A stretch of 64,000 nucleotides of DNA from Emticicia soli (GCF_037860775.1 NZ_JBBEWC010000004.1:186001-250000), one strand, 5' to 3'. Counted from the stretch's first letter, positions 50,353 through 59,778 are shown. Notes: a model not told the origin generated them from the letters alone. Translations and numbers: made by a program.

Positions 50353-52704
50353 TTAAAAATTGTAAGTAACAGCTACCGCAGGAATGATGTTTCCGAACAC
50401 TGATAAGCGATAAGAACGCATGGCATTATTGTAACGCACAAAATAGATAGAATACGGATTCCGACGCCCATAGATATTATATAACGAAAGCGATACCGTT
50501 GTGTATCTTTTTTGGTCAGGCGTTTTACGGGTATCTTTCAGTAGAGAGGCATCCAGACGATGATAGTCGAAAATGCGGTCTAAATTGCGTGACGAATAAT
50601 CGATTACGGTTTTACCCAAGAGCCTGTAAGTGCGGTCGGGGTAAGTAGCAGGGCGGCCAGAGGCATAGACAAAGTTTGAAGAGAAGGTCCAGCCATTACC
50701 CAGAAAATGCTGAATAGATAGTGCCAGGTTATGCGGTTTATCAAAAGTTGACGGAAACCAATCACCACGGTTAATTTGTTCGCTCGCATAATCAGACTCA
50801 ACTCTTGCCAGTGTTCTTGAATAAGTATATGAAATACTACCTTTCAGGCGACCTTTGTTCTTCTGAATACTCCCCTCAATGCCATAAGCCTTACCGATGG
50901 CACTTACCAACTCGGTTTCGATGTTAGGATTGAAATACAGCCTTGCGCCGTTTTTGTATTCTACCAGATTCTGAATATCTTTATAATAGGCTTCTATTGA
51001 AGTTTCGTAGGTATTGTCTTTAAAGTTTTTGAAGATACCTATTGATAACTGGTCGGCAATTTGTGGTGGAATGTGCGTATCTGACACCTTCCAAAAATCG
51101 ACCGGAGAAATGGCTGTTGTATTAGAAATAAGATGCAGGTATTGCCGCATACGGTTATAACTCAACTTAATGGCCGAGTTTTTGGTAATAGCAAAACGCA
51201 ACGATAAACGAGGTTCAATGCCTCCGTACTGCTTAATAGTCTGGTTTTTGTTGTATGAAATACTATCTGTAATGCTCTGATTGGTTCTTGATTCTCCCTC
51301 AGCATAGGCAAAAACAGTTTTTGGCCCCCGGTTCTGAAAGATAGAATAACGAGCGCCTACCTGCATACTTATTTTTGAAGTAATAGACCAGTCAATATTA
51401 ATATAAGGAGAAATTTCACGGGCAAATTCTTGGGGTAAATTCAAGGTAATAATACTTGAGGTGCTTACATCGGGCTTTAAGTCACCGGGATTAATCTTAT
51501 AATCAATTGCATTGATACCTACTTCGGTCTTTATCTGTTCTTTTGGTGTGTACAAAGCAAAGGCACGGAGTTCGTTATGCCTGATTCTTGAGTTTAAAGT
51601 AAACTCATAGTCTTTTCTATAACCTTGCGTACCAAAATCGTAGTTAGAATAAATTCCCTGAAAATTAAGTGTCAGACTCTTGCTGATAAGGCTGCTGTAT
51701 TGCAGACTCAGGTTTTGTGTTTTAGCATAATAAAGGGTATCATCAGCAAACTTGAAATTGTCGAAACTTCTATAACTGTTTAAAGTAAGTATATTTTTAG
51801 CATTGAGTTTGTATTGTACTTTTCCGTTAAGGTCATAAAAAAAAGCTTTGCTTTTATCGGTGGGCGACGGAAACTGGTTAATCATGAAATTAGGGTAGGC
51901 TATCCGCCCTGCCACCATGAAAGTAACTTTATCTTTCAGAATTGGCCCTTCAAGCACAACTTTGCTTGTAATAAGCCCTACCCCTACCGAGCCCGTTAGT
52001 TTTTCGGCATTACCGCTTTTGGTATTCATTTCCAGAAGCGATGATAACCGCCCACCATATTGCGCCGGAATACCCCCCTTATACAAAGTTACGCCTGATA
52101 AAGCATCTGAATTGATGCTACTCAGAAAACCCAACAGGTGCGAGGTATTATAAATAGGCATGCCATCAAGCAAAACCAGATTCTGGTCTACACGGCCCCC
52201 TCTTACATTAAAACCGCCCGCGCCCTCGCCTACAGTTGTGATACCGGGCTGTAGCGTAAGGGCTTTAATAATATCGGTCTCACCAAACACAACTGGAATC
52301 TTTTTGAGGTTTTTCATTTCAAGCTTTACTACACCCATTTGTGTTTCTTTTATGTTCCGGTCTTCTCTGGTAGTTTTTACTTCTACCTCGGCCAGTTCAT
52401 CAACACGCTGGTTTAGTTTGATATCTCTCGAAATATTCTGATTCAGGTTAATGTTAAAAGTCTCTACCCGATACCCCAAAGCTCGCACCGTAACCACATA
52501 CCCTGATTTTGGTAAATAGATACTGAATTTCCCGCTACTGTCAGTTAGTGTCCCACGGGTAATGCCCGAGAAAAAAACACCCACACCTGGTATAACTTGC
52601 CCATTAGAAGCGTCAGTAACAGTACCCGAAAAAGAAAATCTACTCTGAGAAATAGCAGTAAATGCCAATAGAAGAAGAAGCCCACCGAGTAGCGCTGTTC
52701 TCAT
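50353..52704 (-). CDS. TonB-dependent outer-membrane receptor with carboxypeptidase-like N-domain
   Basis: The start is set at 52704 (MRTALLGGLLLLLAFTAISQ, signal peptide), giving 783 residues. An open frame extends to 52923 but runs across the promoter. Domains in order: CarboxypepD_reg-like domain (FSGTVTDASNGQVIPGVGVFFSG, about 22-105), plug (IKALTLQPGITTVGEGAGGFNVRGGRVDQNLVLLDG, about 150-260) and a beta barrel ending in VTYNF. There is no SusD partner; instead DUF4249 and kelch-like genes follow. The substrate is unknown. Confidence 0.92.
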   Translation of the reverse strand: MRTALLGGLLLLLAFTAISQSRFSFSGTVTDASNGQVIPGVGVFFSGITRGTLTDSSGKFSIYLPKSGYVVTVRALGYRVETFNINLNQNISRDIKLNQRVDELAEVEVKTTREDRNIKETQMGVVKLEMKNLKKIPVVFGETDIIKALTLQPGITTVGEGAGGFNVRGGRVDQNLVLLDGMPIYNTSHLLGFLSSINSDALSGVTLYKGGIPAQYGGRLSSLLEMNTKSGNAEKLTGSVGVGLITSKVVLEGPILKDKVTFMVAGRIAYPNFMINQFPSPTDKSKAFFYDLNGKVQYKLNAKNILTLNSYRSFDNFKFADDTLYYAKTQNLSLQYSSLISKSLTLNFQGIYSNYDFGTQGYRKDYEFTLNSRIRHNELRAFALYTPKEQIKTEVGINAIDYKINPGDLKPDVSTSSIITLNLPQEFAREISPYINIDWSITSKISMQVGARYSIFQNRGPKTVFAYAEGESRTNQSITDSISYNKNQTIKQYGGIEPRLSLRFAITKNSAIKLSYNRMRQYLHLISNTTAISPVDFWKVSDTHIPPQIADQLSIGIFKNFKDNTYETSIEAYYKDIQNLVEYKNGARLYFNPNIETELVSAIGKAYGIEGSIQKNKGRLKGSISYTYSRTLARVESDYASEQINRGDWFPSTFDKPHNLALSIQHFLGNGWTFSSNFVYASGRPATYPDRTYRLLGKTVIDYSSRNLDRIFDYHRLDASLLKDTRKTPDQKRYTTVSLSLYNIYGRRNPYSIYFVRYNNAMRSYRLSVFGNIIPAVAVTYNF

Positions 52705-52747
52705 AGGTTTGGTTGATAGTAATGATTTTATAGGTAAAGTATTATTC

Positions 52748-52778
52748 CAAAAGTACAAATAATTCTCCCTTAAACAAA
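52748..52778 (-). promoter_or_regulatory. Promoter of the TonB receptor operon
   Basis: On the minus strand TTTG (52775-52778) and TACTTTTG (52748-52755) are separated by 19 nt, a perfect fit to the Bacteroidota consensus. It supports the receptor start at 52704. Confidence 0.75.
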
Positions 52779-52874
52779 CTTTAGATGTTGTATGTCGACA
52801 ATCTTCATAAAAGCTTTGATGATGCCCTATTTTGATTGGACTAATCTCTTTTTGAAAAAATAATATAAAAAATA

Positions 52875-52922
52875 TTTGCGCAACCGAAAAGTTGCACATA
52901 CATTTGCAACCAATCAGTTGCA
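52875..52922 (+). promoter_or_regulatory. Promoter with two operators for the ArsR-type regulator
   Basis: TTTG at 52875-52878 and TACATTTG at 52899-52906 are 20 nt apart. GCAACCGAAAAGTTGC (52880-52895) lies between them, and TGCAACCAATCAGTTGCA (52905-52922) overlaps the -7 and the transcription start. Both are GCAAC-N6-GTTGC palindromes, the likely autoregulatory sites of the ArsR-type protein that starts at 52939. Confidence 0.75.
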
Positions 52923-52938
52923 TTTATAGAATACCAAT

Positions 52939-53271
52939 ATGAGAAGAGACGTATTTCAGGCAATAGCCGACCCAACCCGCCGGGAGATTATCAGTGTTGT
53001 AGCCAAGCAATCACTGAATCTTAATTCGGTTGCCGAAACTTTTGACATAAGTCGGCAGGCGGTTTCAAAACATATCAAAATACTAACCGAGTGTGGGCTG
53101 ATTGTCATCAGAAAACAAGGTCGGGAGAATTACTGTGAGGCACGTTTAGAAAAACTAAGCGAAGTATCAAACTGGGTAGAGCAATACCGTCAGGTTTGGG
53201 AGCATAAGTTTGATAAGCTTGATAATTTACTGCTAAAACTACAGCAGAATAACGAAGAAAAACAAACTTAG
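52939..53271 (+). CDS. ArsR-type winged-helix transcriptional regulator
   Basis: This 110-residue protein begins MRRDVFQAIADPTRREII and has the helix-turn-helix LNSVAETFDISRQAVSKHIKILTECGLIVIRKQGRENY. No metal-binding cysteine box (CxC) is present, as in the SdpR-like branch. It is followed by an AHSA1-domain gene, a frequent pairing. It is likely a repressor of its own operon through the twin palindromes at its promoter; the signal is unknown. Confidence 0.92.
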   Translation: MRRDVFQAIADPTRREIISVVAKQSLNLNSVAETFDISRQAVSKHIKILTECGLIVIRKQGRENYCEARLEKLSEVSNWVEQYRQVWEHKFDKLDNLLLKLQQNNEEKQT

Positions 53272-53355
53272 CAGCATTGATAAAGGCTGATATTTTCATG
53301 TGCGGTAAATAGCATTTTATAGCATATCCAATCACAATTTAAATCGACAATATTT

Positions 53356-53844
53356 ATGAAAAGTAAGAATGAAACCAAAATCGTCAGCGAATCCGGCTCA
53401 CAAGAAATCATTATCACGCGTGAATTTGAAGCACCAAGAGAATTGGTATTTAAAGCCTACACCGAGCCTGAATTGGTAAAACAATGGCTCGGCCCCAAAG
53501 GCTACGAAATGCACATTGATAAATATGATGCCAAAAGCGGAGGCGAATACAGATATATACACACCGCCGAAGGCGAAGAATATGCATTCAGAGGTGTTTT
53601 TCATGAGGTAAGTGCGCCTGAAACAATTATTCAAACCTTTGAATTTGAAGGCGCCAAAGGCCATGTTTCATTAGAAACAGCCACGTTCGAAGCCCTGCCC
53701 GACAATAGAACCAGAGTAACCGGCTCATCTGTTTTCCAATCAATTGCCGACCGTGACATGATGCTTCGCTCGGGTATGGAAATTGGCGTAAGAGAAGGCT
53801 ACGAACGCCTCGACGAAATACTTGAAAAAGGCTTAGTGAAGTAA
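53356..53844 (+). CDS. SRPBCC/AHSA1-domain protein
   Basis: This 162-residue protein is a single START-like helix-grip domain of the AHSA1 type. It has EIIITREFEAPRELVFKAYTEPELVKQWLGPKGYEM, EYRYIHTAEGEEYAFRGVFHEVSAPETIIQTFEFEG and the final helix MRSGMEIGVREGYERLDEIL. The fold binds hydrophobic ligands; no enzymatic activity is established for this group. It is in an operon with the ArsR-type gene (84-bp gap). Confidence 0.9.
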   Translation: MKSKNETKIVSESGSQEIIITREFEAPRELVFKAYTEPELVKQWLGPKGYEMHIDKYDAKSGGEYRYIHTAEGEEYAFRGVFHEVSAPETIIQTFEFEGAKGHVSLETATFEALPDNRTRVTGSSVFQSIADRDMMLRSGMEIGVREGYERLDEILEKGLVK

Positions 53845-53872
53845 GCGCGCAAATGCGCATATATAATTTGTA

Positions 53873-53991
53873 AACGTAGAGGCGTAGAGCGCCAATCAAA
53901 AAAGCCTGATGGTTTTTTAATTATTTTTAGAAAATAACTACCTTTGGCGTCCAAATACTATATATGACATTATCGTAGACGCCTCTACGTT
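53873..53991. repeat. MITE-like inverted-repeat element
   Basis: A 119-bp segment is bounded by perfect 13-bp inverted repeats, AACGTAGAGGCGT (53873-53885) and ACGCCTCTACGTT (53979-53991). The near-palindrome TTTGGCGTCCAAA lies inside (53943-53955). It has no coding capacity. It fills most of the gap between the AHSA1 gene and fabI and contains a TACCTTTG box (53939-53946) that may act in fabI transcription. Confidence 0.6.
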
Positions 53992-54015
53992 GAAACAGAT
54001 TTAAACTTACACATC

Positions 54016-54828
54016 ATGGCATACGGATTACTTAAAGGTAAAAAAGGAATTATTTCAGGAGCACTAGATGAAAAATCGATTGCCTGGAAAGTAGCACTAA
54101 AAGCAAAAGAAGAAGGTGCTTCTATCGTTTTAACAAATGCGCCTATCGCAATGCGTATGGGTGAAATTAAGAAATTAGCCGAAGCCTGTGAAGCAGAGAT
54201 TATTCCGGCAGATGCAACAGTAGTAGAAGAAGTTGAAAACCTTTACAACAAATCGATGGAGGTTTTTGGCGGAAAAGTAGATTTCGTATTGCACTCTATC
54301 GGTATGTCGCCTAATATCCGTAAAGGCAAAGCTTATGGCGATTTGAATTACGATTGGTTTTTGAAAAGTGTAGATGTATCTGCGCTATCTTTTCATAAAT
54401 TCTTACAAGTAGCCGAAAAATTAGATGCTATCAACGAGTGGGGTTCAGTAGTAGCATTAAGCTATATGGCCGCACAACGTACGTTTCCGTTCTATACCGA
54501 TATGGCCGAAGCCAAAGCAATGTTAGAGTCAATTGCTCGTAGCTACGGTTACCGTTATGGTAAACTAAAAAATGTACGTGTGAATACCGTTTCTCAGTCG
54601 CCTACTAAAACTACAGCAGGTACAGGTATCGGTGGTTTTGATAAATTCTATGATTTTGCCGATAAAATCGCTCCACTAGGAAACGCCTCAGCTGATGCTT
54701 GCGCAGACTACGTAATCACACTTTTCTCAGACCTTACCAAAATGGTAACTATGCAGAACTTGTTCCACGATGGTGGTTTTGTAAATACCGGTATTTCGGA
54801 AGATATAATGAATCTATTAGGCGAATAA
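54016..54828 (+). CDS. fabI: Enoyl-[acyl-carrier-protein] reductase (NADH)
   Basis: This 270-residue short-chain dehydrogenase of the FabI type starts MAYGLLKGKKGIISGALDEKSIAWKVALKAKEEGA. The catalytic pair is visible in FYTDMAEAKAMLESIARSYG (Tyr-x6-Lys). It has DFVLHSIGMSP and the C-terminal FHDGGFVNTGISEDIMNLLG. It reduces enoyl-ACP in the last step of each fatty-acid elongation cycle. It is monocistronic, with a strong terminator behind it. Confidence 0.95.
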   Translation: MAYGLLKGKKGIISGALDEKSIAWKVALKAKEEGASIVLTNAPIAMRMGEIKKLAEACEAEIIPADATVVEEVENLYNKSMEVFGGKVDFVLHSIGMSPNIRKGKAYGDLNYDWFLKSVDVSALSFHKFLQVAEKLDAINEWGSVVALSYMAAQRTFPFYTDMAEAKAMLESIARSYGYRYGKLKNVRVNTVSQSPTKTTAGTGIGGFDKFYDFADKIAPLGNASADACADYVITLFSDLTKMVTMQNLFHDGGFVNTGISEDIMNLLGE

Positions 54829-54850
54829 GCTTAGCTTAAGCCTCTATATA

Positions 54851-54895
54851 AAGCCTCCTGCTTTTGAGATTTCTCAATAAGTAGGAGGCTTTTTT
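54851..54895 (+). terminator. Terminator of fabI
   Basis: A 9-bp stem (54851-54859 with 54883-54891), extended by inner pairs, is followed by a T-run, 22 bp after the fabI stop. Confidence 0.8.
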
Positions 54896-54920
54896 ATCCT
54901 TTATTGATTTCAAGATAAAA

Positions 54921-54948
54921 AAAGAGGTGCTCAAGCAAGCACCTCTTT
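54921..54948 (-). terminator. Terminator of the choice-of-anchor I gene
   Basis: An 11-bp perfect stem (54921-54931 with 54938-54948) is followed on the minus strand by a T-run, 26 bp past the stop of the lipoprotein gene. Confidence 0.8.
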
Positions 54949-54974
54949 CACATTTTCCAAACAGATATATATTA

Positions 54975-56489
54975 TTACAATTTATTTGCTTTATACACTT
55001 TCACTAAGCCATCGTTTTCGCTGCTTACTACAAGCAAGCTTTGTTGCAATGGGCTTTTTGATGCAGGGATAAACAACACACCTTCTGGCGCATCGCCTGT
55101 TGGCAATACTTTCACAAATACCGGCGCTGTTGGGTTAGTTACATCATAAATAGCTACGGCGTCAACTCTTTCTAAGCCTACATAAGCAATTACTTTGTTA
55201 CCTACCCTACCTATAGTAACGGCCTCAGGCTCTACGGATTTATCATCGCTTCTGGTATCATCGTATAGATTAGCGGCCTTAATTTTCACGTCCAGTTCAT
55301 TTTTACTATCGTAAACCAACTGGCCTGTTTGTCCGTTCCATACCGAAAACGATCTTGCACCTAAGCTATATAATGCATCATAGTCGCCGTCGCCATCAGT
55401 ATCGCCCAAAGTAGTTGTTACGTTCAATCTACCCATTTGTGCATCTGCCTGCAAAGCTGCCGCATTCGGGAAAGCCGTTGGGTCTAGTTTCAACTCTTTT
55501 ACACGTTTTACTTCTGCAAAAGCATCATATTCACGGGCATCACCTTCGTTGGCTGTAAATAAATACGGCACGCCGTTGTGTCTCATAAAAGCAATAGCAT
55601 CTGGCATATAAGTACCAAACACTTTCCAGCTTGCAAAAGCGCCTACTGCATTGTCTCTGTCGCTGATGTCAATCTGGTTTCCGGCTACATTATAATCTTT
55701 AAACCCAAGCGGGCTGATTTTCGTGATTGTACCCGCAGCAATGTTGATTTCAGCAATCGCATTGTTTTCTTGTAGGGTTACCCAAGCCGTTTTTGAATCG
55801 TCAGAAACCGTGATATATTCCGGCTCAATGTCTTTTACAAAATCTTTACCCGGACCAAAAATTCTGAATCCTTTAGAAGTCAGGTCAGCCAATTGGCTGC
55901 TGAACGCTGCGAAATTAACTGTTTTTACTGCGTAGTTATTTGCTGCATCAATAATAGAAACCGAACCTTCCGGATCGTTGGTGTAGCTACCGTTTGGCTC
56001 GCCTTCGTTGGCACTTAATATATATTTGCCATCAGGGCTATAAGTAACCATGTCAGGTAAAGCACCTACTGTTATCACTTTTTCTTCGGCATAAGTAGCG
56101 GCATTAAATACTACCACTTTTCCAGGAGCCTGTTTGTCGGTCGACTCAATAGCAGCGGCAACTTTTCCTTCGTAAGCAGCCACACTATTTACATAACCGC
56201 CATACGGCGCCATACTGATAGAATGGATAACTGAAATGCTGGCAGGATTAGCAAAGTCAATCACATCAATTTTATTAGTTGCACTATTGTTTACAGCAAA
56301 TAATTTTTTGGTTTGCGCATCGTAAGTAGTGATTTCGGCAGCGCCTGCGCCTCCTAAATTAAGTGAAGCAATTTCCTGATAAGAGGCCACATCTTCATTT
56401 ACCGTAAATTCTAAAGCCGGAACTTCCTCTTTGTTACACGCTACTACGGCTATTGTAATAGCACAAGCTAATAAAATTGTTTTTTTCAT
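54975..56489 (-). CDS. Choice-of-anchor I domain lipoprotein (beta-propeller)
   Basis: The start is set at 56489 (MKKTILLACAITIAVVAC, lipobox Cys18), giving 504 residues; the open frame to 56642 crosses the probable -7 box. The protein is a large propeller with SYSPDGKYILSANEGEPNGSYTNDPEGSVSIID-type and FTANEGDAREYDAF-type segments, diagnostic of the choice-of-anchor I family. Members occur with different surface anchors (here a lipid) and are sometimes grouped with alkaline phosphatase- or esterase-like proteins. Function unknown. Confidence 0.85.
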   Translation of the reverse strand: MKKTILLACAITIAVVACNKEEVPALEFTVNEDVASYQEIASLNLGGAGAAEITTYDAQTKKLFAVNNSATNKIDVIDFANPASISVIHSISMAPYGGYVNSVAAYEGKVAAAIESTDKQAPGKVVVFNAATYAEEKVITVGALPDMVTYSPDGKYILSANEGEPNGSYTNDPEGSVSIIDAANNYAVKTVNFAAFSSQLADLTSKGFRIFGPGKDFVKDIEPEYITVSDDSKTAWVTLQENNAIAEINIAAGTITKISPLGFKDYNVAGNQIDISDRDNAVGAFASWKVFGTYMPDAIAFMRHNGVPYLFTANEGDAREYDAFAEVKRVKELKLDPTAFPNAAALQADAQMGRLNVTTTLGDTDGDGDYDALYSLGARSFSVWNGQTGQLVYDSKNELDVKIKAANLYDDTRSDDKSVEPEAVTIGRVGNKVIAYVGLERVDAVAIYDVTNPTAPVFVKVLPTGDAPEGVLFIPASKSPLQQSLLVVSSENDGLVKVYKANKL

Positions 56490-56805
56490 AAAGGTTCTTT
56501 TAGTTTGGGCGCAAAAGTAGAGTTCCAACATTATCTCATTATTAATGAAAAATGAAGAAATCATAAATGAATAGTATATGCAGGCGCTTTTGCGGTAGTA
56601 AAATGTTGTTGCCTTACTAATCTTGCTTCTGCTTATAAGCATCTACTTTTTTGCTATTCTTATCTATGATTAGCTGATTCTTGGCCTATTCTATTACAGA
56701 TGATATAAAAATTACCTATTTTTAAGCTTTAATTCGTAGTTCGGCGTATGAGATTCTCTCATTTCTTAACCCATAATCATTCATAAACTAAACACTTCAT
56801 AAAAC
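56490..56805. other. 316-bp intergenic region between divergent genes
   Basis: The region holds a perfect minus-strand -7 box TACTTTTG (56512-56519) for the lipoprotein gene, without a convincing -33. No clear promoter for the DPP4 gene and no small gene or RNA structure was recognised. Confidence 0.45.
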
Positions 56806-58947
56806 ATGAAAAAAGTCGTAGCACTTTTACTACTCAGTAATGCTTGTGTATTTGCCCAGAAAAAAGATTTTGATGAAAAAGACTTAAAGGCAGGGCGTGC
56901 GCCACAAAACTTCTTACAAACCTTACCCCTTGTACAATGGGCCGATGGCGATAAATTATCAGTTGTGCAAAGAACAGGCGAGACCAAAAATTTTGTATTA
57001 GACCTTAAATCAGGTGTTTTGGCAGAAGGAGCAGCCCAAATATCTTCAAAAATACCGCAACCAAAGAAATCGGTTTCAGTACGCAACGGCGATATTTTTC
57101 TGAAAGATGGTAGCGAAGAAAAACAACTAACCAACGATAAAGCCGAAGAGAAAAACCCGACTTTCTCGCCTGATAGTAATTTTATTGCTTATACAAAAGA
57201 CAATAACCTGTACACTTTCAATTTAAAGACCAACAAAGAAATACAACATACTACCGATGGCACTAAAACCACACTAAATGGCTATGCTACTTGGGTATAT
57301 TGGGAAGAAATCTTTGGCCGTCCGACTCGTTTCAGAGCTTTCTGGTGGAGTCCTGATAGCAAGAAGTTGGCCTTTATGCGTTTTGATGAAAGCAAGATAC
57401 AGATGTTCCCACTATACAACAGCGAAGGGCAACATGGGTTTATTGAAGAAACCCGCTATCCAAAAAGCGGTGACCCAAACCCGGAAGCTAAAATAGGCTT
57501 TGTATCGCCGGAAGGTGGAAAAGTTACATGGGCTGATTTCAACGAGAAAGAAGAACAATATTTTGGCTGGCCTGAGTGGTTGTTTGATGGCAGCGGCTTG
57601 ATGATACAATGGATTAACCGTGGTAACGATAACCTGAAACTATATAACGTATCGCCTGCGAATGGCAGCAAAAAAGAAGTTTATGCCGAAACACAAAAAG
57701 CATGGATTGACATTGACGACGCTGATAATCGTTTGACTTTGCTAGAAAACAACAAAGAAATGATTATTCTGAGCGATAAAAGCGGCTGGAAACAATTGTA
57801 TCTGTACGGGGTTGATGGCAAGTTTAAGAATAATATCACCAATGGTAAATTCACTATTAAATCGGTAGAAGGCATTGACCAGAAAAACAGAGTGGTTTAT
57901 TTCCATGCCCGTGGACTTGAAAATTCGGCTCGTTTTGACTTCTACAGAGTAGATTTTGATGGTAAAAACATGAAACGCCTAACTTTTGGAGACTTCAACC
58001 ACCGTCAGATTCAGCTTTCGCCAGATTACAAGTATTTCATTACTACATATTCAAACATCACTACGCCTACGCAAATGGCAGTAGTTGATAATACCGGAAA
58101 AATAATCAAAGATTTAGGCACAGTAAAAGGTGCTGAAATGCCAAATTACAACATGGCTAAATCAGAATTGCTAAGAGTGAAAAGTGATGATGGCTTGTTT
58201 GATTTACCAATGACTATCACCTACCCTGAAAACATGGTGGCTGGTAAAAAATATCCTGTATTAATCAGCATTTACGGCGGCCCTGATGCCGGAACAGTTT
58301 ATGACCAATGGAACTGGACACCTCGTAGCCAATGGTATGCTAAAGAGGGCTTGATTCAGGTATCGCTTGACCACCGTGCCAGTGGACACTTTGGAAAAGA
58401 AGGTGTAGCTTATATGCACCGTAACCTGGGTTATTGGGAAATGAAAGATTACATTACGCTTGTAAAATCGTTGATTGACAAAGGCATTGCCGACCCAAGC
58501 AAAATATGTATTACAGGCTTTAGTTATGGCGGTTACATGAGTTGTTATGCCCTTACTTATGGTGCCGATGTGTTTACACATGGCATGGCGGGTGGTAGTG
58601 TAACTGACTGGTCGCTGTATGATAGTGCTTATACCGAGCGCTTCATGGATACTCCAGCTGAAAACCCAGAGGGATACAAAAGTAGTAGCGTAATGACCCA
58701 TGTTGATAAATACAAAGGTATGCTACAAATAGTACACGGTACTATGGACGACAACGTGCACATGCAAAACAGTATTCAGTTAATAAGTAAACTGGAAGAC
58801 CAGAAAAAAGATTTTGAATTTATGCTTTATCCGGGCGGAAGACACGGCTGGGGAGGTAACAAAGGTATGCATTTCGATAACCTTAAAACTAAGTTTATCT
58901 ATAAATATCTATTAGAAAAACCTGTACCTGCAGGGCTTCTAAAATAG
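56806..58947 (+). CDS. Dipeptidyl-peptidase IV-type S9 serine peptidase
   Basis: This 713-residue protein has a signal-peptide-like start (MKKVVALLLLSNACVFAQ). An eight-bladed DPP4 N-terminal propeller contains a Trp/Glu-rich stretch (YWEEIFGRPTRFRAFWWSPDSKKLAFMRFDE) that supplies the double-Glu-type pocket. A C-terminal hydrolase domain (about 480-713) follows, with nucleophile GFSYGGYMS at about 571-579, Asp in TMDDNVH and His in GGRHGWGG. It removes Xaa-Pro/Ala dipeptides from peptide N-termini in the periplasm. The length is normal and all triad positions are present. Confidence 0.95.
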   Translation: MKKVVALLLLSNACVFAQKKDFDEKDLKAGRAPQNFLQTLPLVQWADGDKLSVVQRTGETKNFVLDLKSGVLAEGAAQISSKIPQPKKSVSVRNGDIFLKDGSEEKQLTNDKAEEKNPTFSPDSNFIAYTKDNNLYTFNLKTNKEIQHTTDGTKTTLNGYATWVYWEEIFGRPTRFRAFWWSPDSKKLAFMRFDESKIQMFPLYNSEGQHGFIEETRYPKSGDPNPEAKIGFVSPEGGKVTWADFNEKEEQYFGWPEWLFDGSGLMIQWINRGNDNLKLYNVSPANGSKKEVYAETQKAWIDIDDADNRLTLLENNKEMIILSDKSGWKQLYLYGVDGKFKNNITNGKFTIKSVEGIDQKNRVVYFHARGLENSARFDFYRVDFDGKNMKRLTFGDFNHRQIQLSPDYKYFITTYSNITTPTQMAVVDNTGKIIKDLGTVKGAEMPNYNMAKSELLRVKSDDGLFDLPMTITYPENMVAGKKYPVLISIYGGPDAGTVYDQWNWTPRSQWYAKEGLIQVSLDHRASGHFGKEGVAYMHRNLGYWEMKDYITLVKSLIDKGIADPSKICITGFSYGGYMSCYALTYGADVFTHGMAGGSVTDWSLYDSAYTERFMDTPAENPEGYKSSSVMTHVDKYKGMLQIVHGTMDDNVHMQNSIQLISKLEDQKKDFEFMLYPGGRHGWGGNKGMHFDNLKTKFIYKYLLEKPVPAGLLK

Positions 58948-58967
58948 TCTTAAGTAAAAAAATTAAG

Positions 58968-59005
58968 TAGCCAATAGTACTTTTAAAAAGCTATTGGCTA
59001 TTTTT
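58968..59005 (+). terminator. Terminator of the DPP4 gene
   Basis: A 10-bp perfect stem (58968-58977 with 58991-59000) is followed by a T-run. Confidence 0.8.
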
Positions 59006-59047
59006 ATGAAATACCTATTCAATCGATAAAAAAAACTTTATTCTTTT

Positions 59048-59734
59048 ATGAAAAACGCGCTTGCGGTACTAGCCTTCTTTGTTTCTATTTCTATTCATTC
59101 TAAAGCCCAAACCCGTAGCTTATTTAACTTCAAAAATTTTGATGGCTGGCATATAGATGTGCCTGCTATGGATAATAACCCTGATGCCAAAAACCCATTT
59201 ATTCTACGCAATGGCATGTTGGTAAGCCTTGCCGACCCACAAGGGCACATTATCACCGATTCGGTTTATGAAAACTACCGTTTAGAAGTCGAGTATCGTT
59301 TTGCTGGCAAACCCGGCAACTGTGGCGTGTTAGTTCATGCTTCAACGCCGAGAGTGTTATACGATATGTTTCCGAAAGCTATTGAGGCGCAGTTGATGCA
59401 CAAAAACGCTGGGGATTTCTGGTGTATCGGCGAAGACATAAGCGTGCCTGACATGGAAAAAAGACGAGGCCCAAAAAAGAATTGGGGAAGCGTAGATGGC
59501 AAAGAACGTAGAATTGTGAACCTAACTGATAAATCAGAAAAACCGGTAGGCGAATGGAACACCATGCGAGTGGAATGCCTCGGCGACCAGATAAAAGTAT
59601 GGGTAAACGGCGATTTGGTGAATCATGGCTTTAACTGTACCGTAAGCAAAGGACAGATTGCCCTGCAAGCCGAAGGCTCAGAAGTTGAGTTTCGTAGAGT
59701 AGATTTTACACCTATTACTAAATTATCGAATTAA
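59048..59734 (+). CDS. DUF1080 (3-keto-disaccharide hydrolase-like) secreted protein
   Basis: This 228-residue protein has a signal peptide (MKNALAVLAFFVSISIHSKAQ) and a jelly-roll DUF1080 domain: SLFNFKNFDGWHIDVPA, YRLEVEYRFAGKPGNCGVLVHAS, QLMHKNAGDFWCIGED, and GEWNTMRVECLGDQIKVWVNGDLVNHGFNCTVSKGQIALQAEGSEVEFRRVDFTPI. Some members split 3-keto sugars after oxidation of disaccharides. It is likely periplasmic. It may share transcription with the following gene (44-bp gap), but no functional link is visible. Confidence 0.9.
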   Translation: MKNALAVLAFFVSISIHSKAQTRSLFNFKNFDGWHIDVPAMDNNPDAKNPFILRNGMLVSLADPQGHIITDSVYENYRLEVEYRFAGKPGNCGVLVHASTPRVLYDMFPKAIEAQLMHKNAGDFWCIGEDISVPDMEKRRGPKKNWGSVDGKERRIVNLTDKSEKPVGEWNTMRVECLGDQIKVWVNGDLVNHGFNCTVSKGQIALQAEGSEVEFRRVDFTPITKLSN

Positions 59735-59778
59735 GACATTGTGTTTCTTTATTAGAAATCATTCAAACAAAACCATCT

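Noticed and set aside
52705..52923. N-terminal extension of the TonB receptor frame
   Set aside because: It contains the operon's own promoter, and the signal peptide begins only at 52704.
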